Source: JBFLVQ01 sp040758525 (GTDB lineage: Bacteria; Acidobacteriota; Blastocatellia; Chloracidobacteriales; JADJPF01). From it: a DNA stretch of 40,685 bases. Both the position numbers and the translations under genes were made by a program. Shown piece after piece: positions 16,291-25,650 of this stretch. Each line of letters opens with the position of its first letter. Position 1 is the first letter of the stretch. The notes under the pieces are model-generated. The model saw nothing but the letters and a program-made list of their open reading frames with translations. It was not told where the DNA came from and ran no database searches. Location: assembly GCA_040758525.1 (NCBI GenBank), contig JBFLVQ010000009.1, forward strand, positions 1 to 40,685, in the 5' to 3' direction.

Positions 16291-19200
16291 GTGAGTGCAC
16301 CGGTATTGTCAGATGGTGGCGTAACTGTCTCTGTCTATGCTCGCAGTGACGTTGGTATGCGCCGCCAGGGCAATGAAGACAGTTTTCTGGTAGCCGATCT
16401 CTCTACTGGGCGGCTTGGCCTGGGCCCAGAAGTAGTAAGCCATCAGTTAGGCAGTAATGGCAGTTTAATGATCGTTTCTGATGGATTGGGAGGAGCGGCA
16501 GCCGGTGAAGTTGCTTCTGCAATGGCAGTACAGACGGTCTGTACAGAATTAATGAAGAGTACCAAATCGGTACTGACGCCAAGTGATCGATTAAAACGAG
16601 CAACGGAACATGCCAATGAGCAGATCTGGAATTGCGCCCAATCTGACAACTCTTTACGTGGGATGGGAGCAACGCTTACGGCGGCTTTTATCCATGGTAA
16701 TAGTGTCTATATTGCGCAAGTAGGAGATTCCCGCGCCTATATTGTGCGAGGCGGTCAAGTAAAACAGGTTACTGAAGATCAATCTTGGGCCAATGCTGTT
16801 AAGAAAGCTGGCCTAGAAACTAAAGATGTCCCTCCCAATGTTATCTTACAGGCATTAGGCACTCAACCTAGAGTGCATGTTGAAGTCACTAGTGTTGAGT
16901 TACGTAGTAACGATCTACTGGTACTCTGTTCCGATGGCCTTTCCAATAAGGTGAAAGATTATGAGATGCGGGAGATCGTTGGCAATATTACTGAGCTACC
17001 AGAAGCCTGCCGTCAATTGGTCGATCTAGCTAACAAACGTGGTGGTGAAGACAATATCACAGTGATTGTTGCTCGCTTTGAAGGTGAGATACTGACTGCA
17101 GAGGATCACAATTCTATCACCTCTACTTTCAAGGTTGTTGCTCCACTCGATTTCTCAGAGTCACCGGATGGTGTTGAAACCATGAGTTTCAGTAGTGAAG
17201 CGATTCTTGAGTTAGGAGGGGAAGATTTTGCCACCATGGCTCAGGCAGTACTCTCTGATCAGATCCCTACACTTTCCGATCTGCCACAGATTCCTGAGCT
17301 ACCAAGTCTTCCTATGAATGCGGCACTGCCGCCCCATCTAGCACCACCAATCGCTGCTAAGCCGGTAGCAGCGATAAAAGATAGTAGTGAATTGAAACAG
17401 AAGGAGGAAGGCAAGCCAGCAGCTAAGCTTGAAGGAGCTGTTTTACCAGAGAATAAGAGCGTGCCAGCAACCACGCCGCCCGCTGCTAAAGTTACTATAG
17501 AACTGACTGCACCAACTACTGCGCCCAAGGTGGAGCAAAAGCCTGAATCAGGGCCGCTAGCTTATGCTGATACCAAACCGGATTTACCGGTGCTGCCATT
17601 ATTTGAATTGAAGAATGAACCTGAACTAATGCCGGAACCTGAGCCGGATATTAAGATTGAATTTAATCCTAAACCGGCATTAGAGCCTAAAGAGCCTAAA
17701 TTAGAGCCTAAGCTACCAACGGCTTCTTCACCATTGACTACACCGGTTGAAAAGAACGCACCCCCTGTAACTGCTAAACCCTCTACGGGAGCACTTCCTT
17801 CTGCGCCAATCTTTGATCCATTCAACTTAAATACTAGTGCTGATAAACCTGCGTCGGCACCACCCAAGCCGCCCCCAGCTAACCCTATACCACTTACAGC
17901 GCCACCACCTAAACCTAGCGAGACAGGTAAACTAGCCGGGATGCCAGCAGAGTTTCCTTTTTTGGGTCCATTTACTGCGCCGCTACCCAAACCGCCCTCT
18001 GCGCCTACTAATTCTCTGCCTTTTAATAGTCCTGCTGATCTGATCTTTTCCGAAACCATTTCGGAATCGCCATCACCATCTAAGAGCAGTGTTAATGAGG
18101 AGGCTAGTCCATTATTACTGGAGACTCTCTCGATTATGCCTTCACTCTCTGCCGATGAGCCGAAGCAAGAGCAGCCAACATCAAAATCTGATCCAATGCT
18201 GCAATTCGAGAATACTGTAAGGATGGAATCTGAGCTACCTAAGGCGGCTGCTACCAAACCTCTCTCAGCGACACCGGCGCCGCCATCGTCTACTACACCC
18301 TTACCATCGAATCCAGTTGCGCCAACAATGCCGCCATTATCATCTGCGCCGTCTGCTCCAGCTAAAACTGAGTCATTAACTACTGGTTCAATAGGCGCAC
18401 CGCCGAAACCGAAGATGTCGGGGCCAGAAGTCTTGGCGTCACTATTCTCTGCGCCACCAACTGGCAAAGATGCACCAGCAAAATCGGCGCCGCTCAAGCC
18501 AGCAACACCGCCCTTGTCAGCGCCACCAGCTAAGAGTCCTGATAAGCCGTCTACTACCGCTTCGAAATCATCTCTATTTAGTACACCACCGGCGACTACT
18601 AGCAAATTGAATGATCAGAAGCTGGGTTCAACAGTAAAAGTTTCGCCTCTGCCTAATAAACCTACTGATGATAAGTTAGGAATAACAGCAAATGTGCCGC
18701 CACCACCAATAAAACCGGCGCCATCCAAGCCAGAGATGCTTAATCCCCAAGTATCAGAAGCGAAACCATCGCCAACATCATCACTCTTTGCGGCACCACC
18801 AGCAAATAAACCGATTGTGCCGCCGCCACCACCACAACAACAGTCTTCTATACCACCGCTTACTTCAACAGCTAAGCCAGCAGTGCCAGCCATTCAGTCA
18901 CCACCACCTAAGGTAGATACACCGCCGCCAATGGCTACTAAACCGGCGCCGCCTATACAGACTGCGCCACCTATACAGACTACTCCACCTGGGCAGACTG
19001 CATCACTTGGACAAACACCTGCGGCCAATACATCTACAGCAAACACAGCTTCATTGAATACCAAAGTGCCTAAGGCCGATATTTCCAAGTCGCCTCTGTC
19101 ACCTGCAGTAGAAGCTGCCTCAACCAAACGGTCGCTCGATTTTACCCCTATATCTGATCTATCTAGTTCAGTACCAGCTTTCCGGGCGCCTAAGAAAGAT

Positions 19201-19683
19201 AACAAGAAATTTATTGTTGCGGGGGGCGGGCTTGTTCTAATAGTGGGGCTTGGTATCGCTATTATGAGTTTTATGGGAGGGGGAAATAACAGTTCTGTTT
19301 CAACTTCTCCACCTACTGTTAATCAGTCAATAACTGAGACACCAACCTCAACACCACAAAATCAGACTAGTAATCCAACAACCACTGGGCCAGTTCGTCC
19401 AAGTGACACTGCTGCATTGGTCAAGTTTGCGTTAGATGAGGTTACCAAGATAATTGGTCAGGTAGAAAAAGATCTCCCTGAAACAGATACGCGCAAAGAG
19501 GGATTTATCAGACAACTGAATGGATTTAAGGATCAGCTTGAGGCTTACTCGAAAAATGGCGATATCTCCAAAGATGCACGTAATTATGCGGAGATTGCAC
19601 TCAATAGAATTGATCAAAATATCCGTCCATATTTAGATCAGTTGCCGAAATCTTCTGAAGGCAATAAGAAGAAAAATAATTAA
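16291..19683 (+). CDS. Membrane-anchored PP2C Ser/Thr phosphatase with a roughly 700-residue proline-rich linker
   Basis: The product has 1130 residues. Residues 10-265 are a PPM/PP2C phosphatase of the PrpC/PstP type. Metal-binding Asp residues are visible at 30 (GNEDS), 64 (SDGLGG), 215 (LCSDGL) and 254 (GGEDNITVIV), plus GMGATLTAA and QVGDSRAY. Residues about 270-965 are low-complexity Pro/Ala/Lys/Ser/Thr sequence and surely disordered. A single transmembrane helix follows basic KKDNKKF at about 973-995 (IVAGGGLVLIVGLGIAIMSF), then an extracytoplasmic Thr/Ser-rich stalk and a helical C-terminal domain of about 80 residues. The catalytic part thus faces the cytoplasm on a very long tether. 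The GTG start has a strong GAGGGGGAG site. It follows the FHA gene and overlaps the convergent PAP2 gene by 4 bases. It probably reverses Ser/Thr kinases located elsewhere. Confidence 0.9.
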   Translation: MSAPVLSDGGVTVSVYARSDVGMRRQGNEDSFLVADLSTGRLGLGPEVVSHQLGSNGSLMIVSDGLGGAAAGEVASAMAVQTVCTELMKSTKSVLTPSDRLKRATEHANEQIWNCAQSDNSLRGMGATLTAAFIHGNSVYIAQVGDSRAYIVRGGQVKQVTEDQSWANAVKKAGLETKDVPPNVILQALGTQPRVHVEVTSVELRSNDLLVLCSDGLSNKVKDYEMREIVGNITELPEACRQLVDLANKRGGEDNITVIVARFEGEILTAEDHNSITSTFKVVAPLDFSESPDGVETMSFSSEAILELGGEDFATMAQAVLSDQIPTLSDLPQIPELPSLPMNAALPPHLAPPIAAKPVAAIKDSSELKQKEEGKPAAKLEGAVLPENKSVPATTPPAAKVTIELTAPTTAPKVEQKPESGPLAYADTKPDLPVLPLFELKNEPELMPEPEPDIKIEFNPKPALEPKEPKLEPKLPTASSPLTTPVEKNAPPVTAKPSTGALPSAPIFDPFNLNTSADKPASAPPKPPPANPIPLTAPPPKPSETGKLAGMPAEFPFLGPFTAPLPKPPSAPTNSLPFNSPADLIFSETISESPSPSKSSVNEEASPLLLETLSIMPSLSADEPKQEQPTSKSDPMLQFENTVRMESELPKAAATKPLSATPAPPSSTTPLPSNPVAPTMPPLSSAPSAPAKTESLTTGSIGAPPKPKMSGPEVLASLFSAPPTGKDAPAKSAPLKPATPPLSAPPAKSPDKPSTTASKSSLFSTPPATTSKLNDQKLGSTVKVSPLPNKPTDDKLGITANVPPPPIKPAPSKPEMLNPQVSEAKPSPTSSLFAAPPANKPIVPPPPPQQQSSIPPLTSTAKPAVPAIQSPPPKVDTPPPMATKPAPPIQTAPPIQTTPPGQTASLGQTPAANTSTANTASLNTKVPKADISKSPLSPAVEAASTKRSLDFTPISDLSSSVPAFRAPKKDNKKFIVAGGGLVLIVGLGIAIMSFMGGGNNSSVSTSPPTVNQSITETPTSTPQNQTSNPTTTGPVRPSDTAALVKFALDEVTKIIGQVEKDLPETDTRKEGFIRQLNGFKDQLEAYSKNGDISKDARNYAEIALNRIDQNIRPYLDQLPKSSEGNKKKNN
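18946..19017 (+). repeat. Four 18-bp tandem repeats inside the phosphatase linker
   Basis: Four consecutive 18-base units (18946-18963, 18964-18981, 18982-18999, 19000-19017) encode six-residue repeats of the form (A/T)PP(I/G)QT, the last decayed to ASLGQT. The first two units are nearly identical. This is the clearest sign that the linker grows by slippage. Confidence 0.7.
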
Positions 19684-20441
19684 TGGTCAATCTCTTTGAC
19701 GTTATTGTTCTGCTTAATCCAATGACGGTAGCGGTCAATAACAAAGATAGACCAGACTCCACCGCCTAAATAGGCGGCAGCAACATCACTAGGCCAATGT
19801 GCGCCTAGATAGATACGAGAAAGACCAACTAATAGCACTAATCCTCCCCAAGTTACGATTAGTAAGCTACGCAATGCCGAACGCCGCAGCAGTGTGTAAG
19901 CAAAAAAGAAGAGCATTCCATAAAAATTCACATAATGCATTACATGGCCAGAAGGGAAGCTGCGAGATGTTTCATGTACAAGAATATTGACTAGTTGCAT
20001 ATTAGGGCGGGGTCGGCCAATTAGCCATTTAAAAGCAATATTGAAGAACTCTCCACCACCAGCACTAAGCACAAGGGCATAAGCTTCTAACCGATAACGT
20101 AGCATAAAGAGAAAAAAGAAGGTGATTGTCACCAGTCCAAATGCAATTAGGGAATTATTTCCAGGAATAGAAATAATACGCATCAGCGGTTCAATACCTG
20201 GGATAGATTGGATTGCGCGCGAGAGCGCTACATCCCAATCAAAATAGCGGTCACCATCTACAGACACAGCAATAGCAAGTAAGATAAAGATGGAGAGCGA
20301 AAATATCAGAAGATACTGTAATCGGCGAGCACGTCGGCGTGCTACTAGCGGTGCAACTGTGGCGGCCTCGGCGGCAGCACGCAGTTCATCTACCGCTTCT
20401 TCTATTGGTGCTTTGGTTTGTTGAGATTCAGCGCCCATCAT
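19680..20441 (-). CDS. Membrane phosphatase of the PAP2 superfamily
   Basis: The product has 253 residues with about six membrane segments. The three PAP2 signature parts are complete: KWLIGRPRP, then RSFPSGHVMHY, then SRIYLGAHWPSDVAA. They supply the phosphate-binding Lys/Arg, the acid His and the nucleophilic His. Members dephosphorylate phosphatidic acid, phosphatidylglycerophosphate or undecaprenyl pyrophosphate at the outer face of the inner membrane. The N-terminal 40 residues are an Ala/Glu-rich cytoplasmic extension with an Arg cluster (ARRRARRLQ) before TM1. Two adjacent ATGs (20441 and 20438) follow GGAGA, and the second has the better spacing. The stop overlaps the end of the PP2C gene. 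The actual lipid substrate is not predictable. Confidence 0.87.
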   Translation of the reverse strand: MMGAESQQTKAPIEEAVDELRAAAEAATVAPLVARRRARRLQYLLIFSLSIFILLAIAVSVDGDRYFDWDVALSRAIQSIPGIEPLMRIISIPGNNSLIAFGLVTITFFFLFMLRYRLEAYALVLSAGGGEFFNIAFKWLIGRPRPNMQLVNILVHETSRSFPSGHVMHYVNFYGMLFFFAYTLLRRSALRSLLIVTWGGLVLLVGLSRIYLGAHWPSDVAAAYLGGGVWSIFVIDRYRHWIKQNNNVKEIDH

Positions 20442-20510
20442 TGTTCTCCAAAAAGATTATTAAGAGAATTATAACCTTTCAGAGAAGTGTGCCGACAAGA
20501 GAAAAAGAGC

Positions 20511-20546
20511 AGGGCAACCTGAGTGGATTGCCCGGTTGCCCTTTTT
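20511..20546. terminator. Bidirectional-looking terminator below the pilin operon
   Basis: AGGGCAACC (20511-20519) and GGTTGCCCT (20534-20542) form a perfect 9-bp stem with a 14-nt loop. On the minus strand, where the pilin operon ends at 20567, it is followed by GCTCTTTTTCTC; on the plus strand by TTTTT. It most probably ends the minor-pilin transcript. Confidence 0.8.
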
Positions 20547-20566
20547 GTAGGTGAGCTTTGCTGTTG

Positions 20567-23179
20567 TTAGAACTTAAGTTTTCGCCAGGAAGATAGATTT
20601 AATGTACCAAGCACATTTTGGGCCTGATTGAAGTTAACGGTATAGTTTCCACCAATGGAATTGTTTTGCACATCATTATCAATATTTGATTTATCAGCGG
20701 CAATGATCTGGCCATTGTAAGTACCGCTACCAGATGCCTCTATCTGTTCCCGGGCATATGCTAAACCTTCAAAATTGACACCATCAGCGACATTACCACC
20801 AAAATCTATATCTGCCCCAAATAGGAACTGAATTGTGGGATTGGTGAAAGGTGGTTGTAGGGGAGAGAGGGCAGCTTTCATTATTGGTGTCCACTCGTTA
20901 TTGCCAGTAGTATTCAAATGGCCGGTAGCAATCAATGTTGCTCTAATAGGAGGATTTCCTCCTATGCCTGTTTGCCTGAAATTACCATCAATAAAATAAC
21001 AATATCCTCTTAAGAGAGAATCGCCTGGATTGGTTGTCCATTCTCCACCATAGGGGTTAGTGCATTGAGTATCTGTATAAGGTGGACAAGTGTTGCAAGG
21101 AGCACTGCTACAAGCTGCGCTAGCAGTACCGCTACAACTACCTGGAATGAAACTTCCTCCATCAAATGACCAGCCATGCCCTGTATCACCATAACTGCTA
21201 GAGCCGCTATTAGTGGATTGGTAACTGGGCGATCCGGCATTTATCGAAGAGAGTGTTGTTCCCAAAAAAGGTGTGTTGACGCCAAGTATAGTAGCAGCGC
21301 CAGGTATTATTCTATAGAACTCATATGTTGTTGTGCCCCCTAATGACTTAGGTTTATTAGTGGCAGAACCAGTGGAAGATACTGTTGTGGGTACACCACC
21401 ATTGGTAATGGATGCAACAAAGATACGATCACGATCAATAGCGTCAACAGGAATAGTTCCTGTTGCGGTTGGGAACGTAACATTTCTCTTAAGTCGTAAT
21501 CGTATAATCAAAGCTTTCGTAGGATCAAACCCAGCATCACTATTGCCAGGTGCAGTCATATCACTAGAAAGGTTATCTACACGATTATCCAAAGCATCTA
21601 GATCTGCTTCTGTTATACCGAGTCGTGCCAGTATACCATTCTCAGAACCGGAACAACTACCACCATTAACACAGGTTCTACGACTACCACTGGTTCCTCT
21701 TGGTTGAAGCAGAATATATCCTGCGGCTTCATTTCCTGAAGTTTCATTTAATGTACCAGAGCCTGTTGGCGTGTATTGATTTATCCTTGCGATCTGTCTC
21801 AGCCAAAAGTCTCCTGGATATATTCGGTCTATACCAGTAGTAGACTGAGAGTATTGCAGAGGCACACCGCCACCAGGGCCAGAAAGAGTCAAAGTAGGAT
21901 TAGCATAAGGAGCAGCCTGTGGCCCATCATCATATGGTGCAGATATTCTATCAGGGATTGGTTTAAAATCTGGTATAAAGATAGGTGGTTGATTTTGTGA
22001 AATAGCAGTAGTACCGCCGATTGTACCACCACAAATATTGGCAGCCGTACCTACTGTCTGGGAAACTTCTGTGCTACCGCCACCAACACAGATATTTGAA
22101 TTTGCGAAGAGTGAACCATATGCTCCAATAATTTTGGCATTGCCAAAGTATCTTAGACAGTTGCCAGTAAGAACTGCTGGATAAGGAAAGAAACCGACGA
22201 TGGCATCTACTACAGACTCCGACATCAATCTCCAATCACTACCAAACTTCTTTATCACACGTCCGGTTGCTCGAACATAAATTCTATTGTTAAAATCCTG
22301 ATTTTTGTTGCCAAAACTTTTGCTATCGCCAGTGCCTGGACATTCAAATGAACCTGTACCACCTAACACACAATTGGGTGCGCCGGTAGTATGAGTGTTA
22401 GTGCCATATATTTTTGCAGAAGTACCGGTATAACCGCTGGGATAAACAATACCATTATTGTATGCGTTGAACTCTAGCGAAAGTGGATCATCATCATCGT
22501 ACACTTCCACTAAGGTTACATATTTAGTTTGTGTGACGGGATCTAGAGTCTCCCTTTTTCCTGCCCAGTTTAGTGTGCAGCTAGAGCTTGTGCCACAAAC
22601 CGTTCCTGTACCGGGATCTGGATAAAGTGAGGTCTTACTCCAAGCTCCAGAGCCTTGTACATAAGTAGCAGGGGCGCCATCACCGCCATCTTTGATTGAT
22701 TTAGTTGGATCAGCTTGCATAAACCCAACTACCCCAGGAGAGAATAATGGTAGTGTTTGACCAGAATTTGGCAGCACTTGACCAGCAACAGCAACTTTAG
22801 CCCAGGCAGTTGCTGAACCATTGCCAGCAGCACTAGTGTCGACGACCAGTTCATTTCCATGCACACTAAGTGGATGAGTACCACTCCAACTTGCCCAATT
22901 GCAAGGAGCGGTACATTGTCCATCAGGGCCTGCCAGTACATCATTGAGGTTTCCGTTTTGAATACTCCTGATCATCGCCACAGCCTGGTTCAAACCAGCT
23001 TCTGCCAGATAATGGGCGTTGATCTCCAATACCGCTGATTGGCTGGTAGTGACTTCTGTAGTTGAGGTGGTTGCTACTGCTAAACCCATGAGAAGCATTA
23101 TCGAGAGAGTAATAACAACTAGTATTAAGGCAACGCCTTGGTTCTCTTTTTCTGACAGGCTATTCCATTTATGTAGCAT
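20567..23179 (-). CDS. Very large PilX-like type IV pilus assembly protein
   Basis: The product has 870 residues. The N-terminus is that of a PilX-type minor pilin: polar leader ending KENQG, then a hydrophobic helix VALILVVITLSIMLLMGLAV without the Glu5 of major pilins, which is normal for PilX. The segment continues as an amphipathic helix with the typical LAEAGLNQAVAMI. Beyond residue about 90, nearly 780 residues of Gly/Ser/Thr/Asn-rich beta-type sequence follow, with several Cys clusters (GTVCGTSSSC, CSGTASAACSSAPCNTC) that could form disulfides. Typical PilX is about 200 residues, so the bulk is an added extracellular region, possibly a tip adhesin. It is the last gene of the operon, 10 bases after the PilW-like gene, whose stop codon is followed by the GGGGGTGAGG site used here. 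No PilY1 gene is present. Confidence 0.8.
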   Translation of the reverse strand: MLHKWNSLSEKENQGVALILVVITLSIMLLMGLAVATTSTTEVTTSQSAVLEINAHYLAEAGLNQAVAMIRSIQNGNLNDVLAGPDGQCTAPCNWASWSGTHPLSVHGNELVVDTSAAGNGSATAWAKVAVAGQVLPNSGQTLPLFSPGVVGFMQADPTKSIKDGGDGAPATYVQGSGAWSKTSLYPDPGTGTVCGTSSSCTLNWAGKRETLDPVTQTKYVTLVEVYDDDDPLSLEFNAYNNGIVYPSGYTGTSAKIYGTNTHTTGAPNCVLGGTGSFECPGTGDSKSFGNKNQDFNNRIYVRATGRVIKKFGSDWRLMSESVVDAIVGFFPYPAVLTGNCLRYFGNAKIIGAYGSLFANSNICVGGGSTEVSQTVGTAANICGGTIGGTTAISQNQPPIFIPDFKPIPDRISAPYDDGPQAAPYANPTLTLSGPGGGVPLQYSQSTTGIDRIYPGDFWLRQIARINQYTPTGSGTLNETSGNEAAGYILLQPRGTSGSRRTCVNGGSCSGSENGILARLGITEADLDALDNRVDNLSSDMTAPGNSDAGFDPTKALIIRLRLKRNVTFPTATGTIPVDAIDRDRIFVASITNGGVPTTVSSTGSATNKPKSLGGTTTYEFYRIIPGAATILGVNTPFLGTTLSSINAGSPSYQSTNSGSSSYGDTGHGWSFDGGSFIPGSCSGTASAACSSAPCNTCPPYTDTQCTNPYGGEWTTNPGDSLLRGYCYFIDGNFRQTGIGGNPPIRATLIATGHLNTTGNNEWTPIMKAALSPLQPPFTNPTIQFLFGADIDFGGNVADGVNFEGLAYAREQIEASGSGTYNGQIIAADKSNIDNDVQNNSIGGNYTVNFNQAQNVLGTLNLSSWRKLKF

Positions 23180-23189
23180 ACCTCACCCC

Positions 23190-24002
23190 CTAAAATACGA
23201 CATTAGCGACGTCAATATGGTTCTGTTCTGTATTGAAGACTCTTGCCACATTTGTATTCATATTTCTTATTCTTACCTTGGTGCTCAAAGTTGCATATCG
23301 GAATCTTCTTTCCAGGCGACCCTCAGTGGCGACGGCGCGATTGGATCTAGCCGTAACAGTAATAGTCATAGTGCTGGTAGGCACGTCTACCATAAACTGC
23401 ATATTGACAACAAACTCTGCAATAGCTGTTCTGGGTGTGCCAGTTTTATTGAGGTTTATTAGATAAACCTCATCGCTTACTAGACCAGATGGCAGTGGTG
23501 TTTGATCCAGGTAGAGTTGTAAGTGTTCTGATGTGATTATGTTCTGATTGAATATAACTCCACTGCCACTAGCCTCCACATCATCTGTGGTGACGCCATT
23601 GCCATTTAGATCGCTAAGAAGATCGACCGCTGTCCCACAATATTGATTAGCAACCGCAGGGTTGCAGTTAGATGTGCCAATAAAAGGGTATATGAAGGAG
23701 CCCGATAAACCACTACCACTTGAATAAGCCACCGTGCCTGTAAATAACTTTACAATACCGCCAGTCTGATCGTTAATACTGCCAATCTGACCAGGATTAT
23801 TACCAGAACTCTCTATTATCTCTTTAATTCTATTAAGAGCAAATCTAGCATTAGCGTTGGCTTCCGCATTGGCCTGCTCAGCATCGAATGCTTTCTGGTT
23901 ATTGACGAAGATGGAAAATATCGTGACAAAGATTGTCAGTAGAATAAGCGTTACCAGCATCATTTCTATTAGCGAGAAGCCTGCATTAATATGCTTTCTC
24001 AT
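23190..24002 (-). CDS. PilW-like minor pilin
   Basis: The product is a 270-residue type IV pilin-like protein. The prepilin site is clear: MRKHINAG then FSLIEMMLVTLILLTIFVTI, with Gly at -1, Phe at +1 and Glu at +5, so the prepilin peptidase should cut it. The helix is followed by ANAEANANARFALNRIKEII and a beta-rich C-terminal domain, as in PilW, with a late segment that resembles pilin beta strands (MTITVTARSN). Minor pilins of this kind form the priming complex at the pilus tip. The start has AGGGA about 7 bases upstream. It sits 13 bases after the PilV-like gene and 10 before the PilX-like gene. Confidence 0.82.
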   Translation of the reverse strand: MRKHINAGFSLIEMMLVTLILLTIFVTIFSIFVNNQKAFDAEQANAEANANARFALNRIKEIIESSGNNPGQIGSINDQTGGIVKLFTGTVAYSSGSGLSGSFIYPFIGTSNCNPAVANQYCGTAVDLLSDLNGNGVTTDDVEASGSGVIFNQNIITSEHLQLYLDQTPLPSGLVSDEVYLINLNKTGTPRTAIAEFVVNMQFMVDVPTSTMTITVTARSNRAVATEGRLERRFRYATLSTKVRIRNMNTNVARVFNTEQNHIDVANVVF

Positions 24003-24015
24003 ATATCATCCCTCA

Positions 24016-24741
24016 CTAGCTAGGCCGAGTCATAATTGTTGCGATTTGAACTCTTTTAGCCAGGCGTGTTGCACCCTTGGCTCCAACAGGAATAACTCTG
24101 ACAATGATAAGTTTGGTAGTATCTCCATTAAGATCTGGAGGGGTTGGCGCAGAAAAGTTAGGTGGCGCAGGAGGATTTGTCTGATTGAAAGGAAAATCGT
24201 CGTTGTAGGCGTTAAAGGCATTATCAGGAATAATGGTTGGACTTGTGGTGGCAGCCACAGTTGGATTATAGCCTATTACTTGCCAGCGAACTTCAAATTG
24301 TCGTCGGTCAAAATTGGTGGAAGAACAATCGGCTAACTTTGGTATATAACTTACGATTGGACCTGTGCCACCTAATTGTTGAGGATCAAAGTAGACACCT
24401 AGCACATGATCTCTATCCGCATGTATGGAAGAGCCTACAGAACACTGCGCTACTTCAGGGGCAGGGGTGCCACTACCAAGGCTGTATGGTACTGGCGCAT
24501 TTATTGTGCCTCCATTAGAGAGCCTGGCATCTGAGAATGGTAGTCCCCGCAAAAGCTCAAGTGTATCTTCAGCTACCTTTACAGCTACTGATTCATTATA
24601 AGCAAAGCTGTTTGTATAGGTGGCAGCAATAAACAATTGAGCTATTGCCAGTAGACCAATGGCAAGGATCAATAATGCCACTAACGTTTCAATTAAAGTG
24701 AAGGCCCGTTCGTTAGATTTCTTGGGGAGTTTTTTTATCAT
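24016..24741 (-). CDS. PilV-like minor pilin
   Basis: The product has 241 residues with prepilin leader MIKKLPKKSNERA then FTLIETLVALLILAIGLLAI. The residue before the cleavage point is Ala instead of the usual Gly; prepilin peptidases tolerate this in some pilins, but it is worth noting. Glu5 is present. The AIGLLAIAQL pattern after the N-terminus is characteristic of PilV/GspI-type proteins. The C-terminal domain is Pro/Asn-rich. It is the second gene of the minor-pilin operon, 37 bases below the FimU-like gene. No clear Shine-Dalgarno is seen. Confidence 0.8.
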   Translation of the reverse strand: MIKKLPKKSNERAFTLIETLVALLILAIGLLAIAQLFIAATYTNSFAYNESVAVKVAEDTLELLRGLPFSDARLSNGGTINAPVPYSLGSGTPAPEVAQCSVGSSIHADRDHVLGVYFDPQQLGGTGPIVSYIPKLADCSSTNFDRRQFEVRWQVIGYNPTVAATTSPTIIPDNAFNAYNDDFPFNQTNPPAPPNFSAPTPPDLNGDTTKLIIVRVIPVGAKGATRLAKRVQIATIMTRPS

Positions 24742-24777
24742 AGGCAGAATATCCTTGCAGTCTTTTCAAGTGAAGGA

Positions 24778-25353
24778 CTACCTTAAACCAATAACACTGA
24801 CGGAACCACGCTGAGAAACCCCCACTACATAACTGGAGAGCCGATTACTATTTCTCAGATATTCTACGTAGATGTTTATTGGTTGAGTGATTGAGGGGGG
24901 ATTAGTCTGTAAACAAGATTGAACAGGATAACCCAATCTTAATTCGCCTCTGGAATCAAACTGTACAATATCGAGCGGACCACTAGTAGCACATTGTGGG
25001 CTAGCAGTCACACTATTGCCAATAGCAATAGCTTGAGGAAGAAAGATAGTTTCATTACTAGGTGCAGAGGTAGGAGCAGTTATATCTTTATTATTACGAT
25101 CAAACCAGACTCCAACACCTTTGTCACCAGCGGCTGGATATAAATATACTGTTAATGGATTAGTCCTACGTCCAAAATTGATTGCTGCTTGACGAGCCTG
25201 ATTAAGCTGAGAGGCTAGCGCTTCTGCTGCTATTCTGGTCTTATATGAGATAAGCAATTTATTTAGGTTGGGTACGGCAATAGCGGCAATAATAGCCAGA
25301 ACTGTGAATGCAACAATCAATTCAAGCAGACTGAATCCATAATGTCCTCTCAT
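24778..25353 (-). CDS. FimU/GspH-like minor pilin
   Basis: The product has 191 residues from ATG 25353, which is preceded by AGGGGGAAAG and gives a short standard prepilin leader MRGHYG then FSLLELIVAFTVLAIIAAIA. A GTG eight codons further up (25377) is less likely. The helix continues with PNLNKLLISYKTRIAAEALA and QARQAAINFGR, a pattern typical of GspH/FimT/FimU, followed by a beta-rich domain with two Cys. It is the first gene of the fimU-pilV-pilW-pilX-like operon. These proteins seed assembly of type IV pili; the motor and major pilin must be elsewhere in the genome. Confidence 0.82.
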   Translation of the reverse strand: MRGHYGFSLLELIVAFTVLAIIAAIAVPNLNKLLISYKTRIAAEALASQLNQARQAAINFGRRTNPLTVYLYPAAGDKGVGVWFDRNNKDITAPTSAPSNETIFLPQAIAIGNSVTASPQCATSGPLDIVQFDSRGELRLGYPVQSCLQTNPPSITQPINIYVEYLRNSNRLSSYVVGVSQRGSVSVIGLR

Positions 25354-25650
25354 CTTTCCCCCTGGTCTATACGCCACTATTTAACCATTAGATTGCGAAC
25401 TGAGGTGAGCCACTCTTATTAGGCGTATCAATTCTTAACAAAATCCTTCCGAGAACCGAATACGTTTCATCTAACCATTAAACATACGATAAAGTGTTAG
25501 GCAAGCGTGGTGCCGGGAATTTTATCAACTAATTAAACTATTGTAGATAAACATGATTAGTATAGTAATCAAGCTAACGGCTAGATGCTTGTTTATTTCT
25601 GGTGCCGCTTTTGGTAACGAATTATGTAAGCAGTTACCTACGATAATGGA

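Noticed and set aside
17562..18605. A 347-codon open frame on the minus strand inside the phosphatase gene
   Set aside because: It is antisense to the proline-rich linker; its Gly/Ala/Val-rich product is what the reverse of Pro-rich codons gives. There is no ribosome site or promoter.
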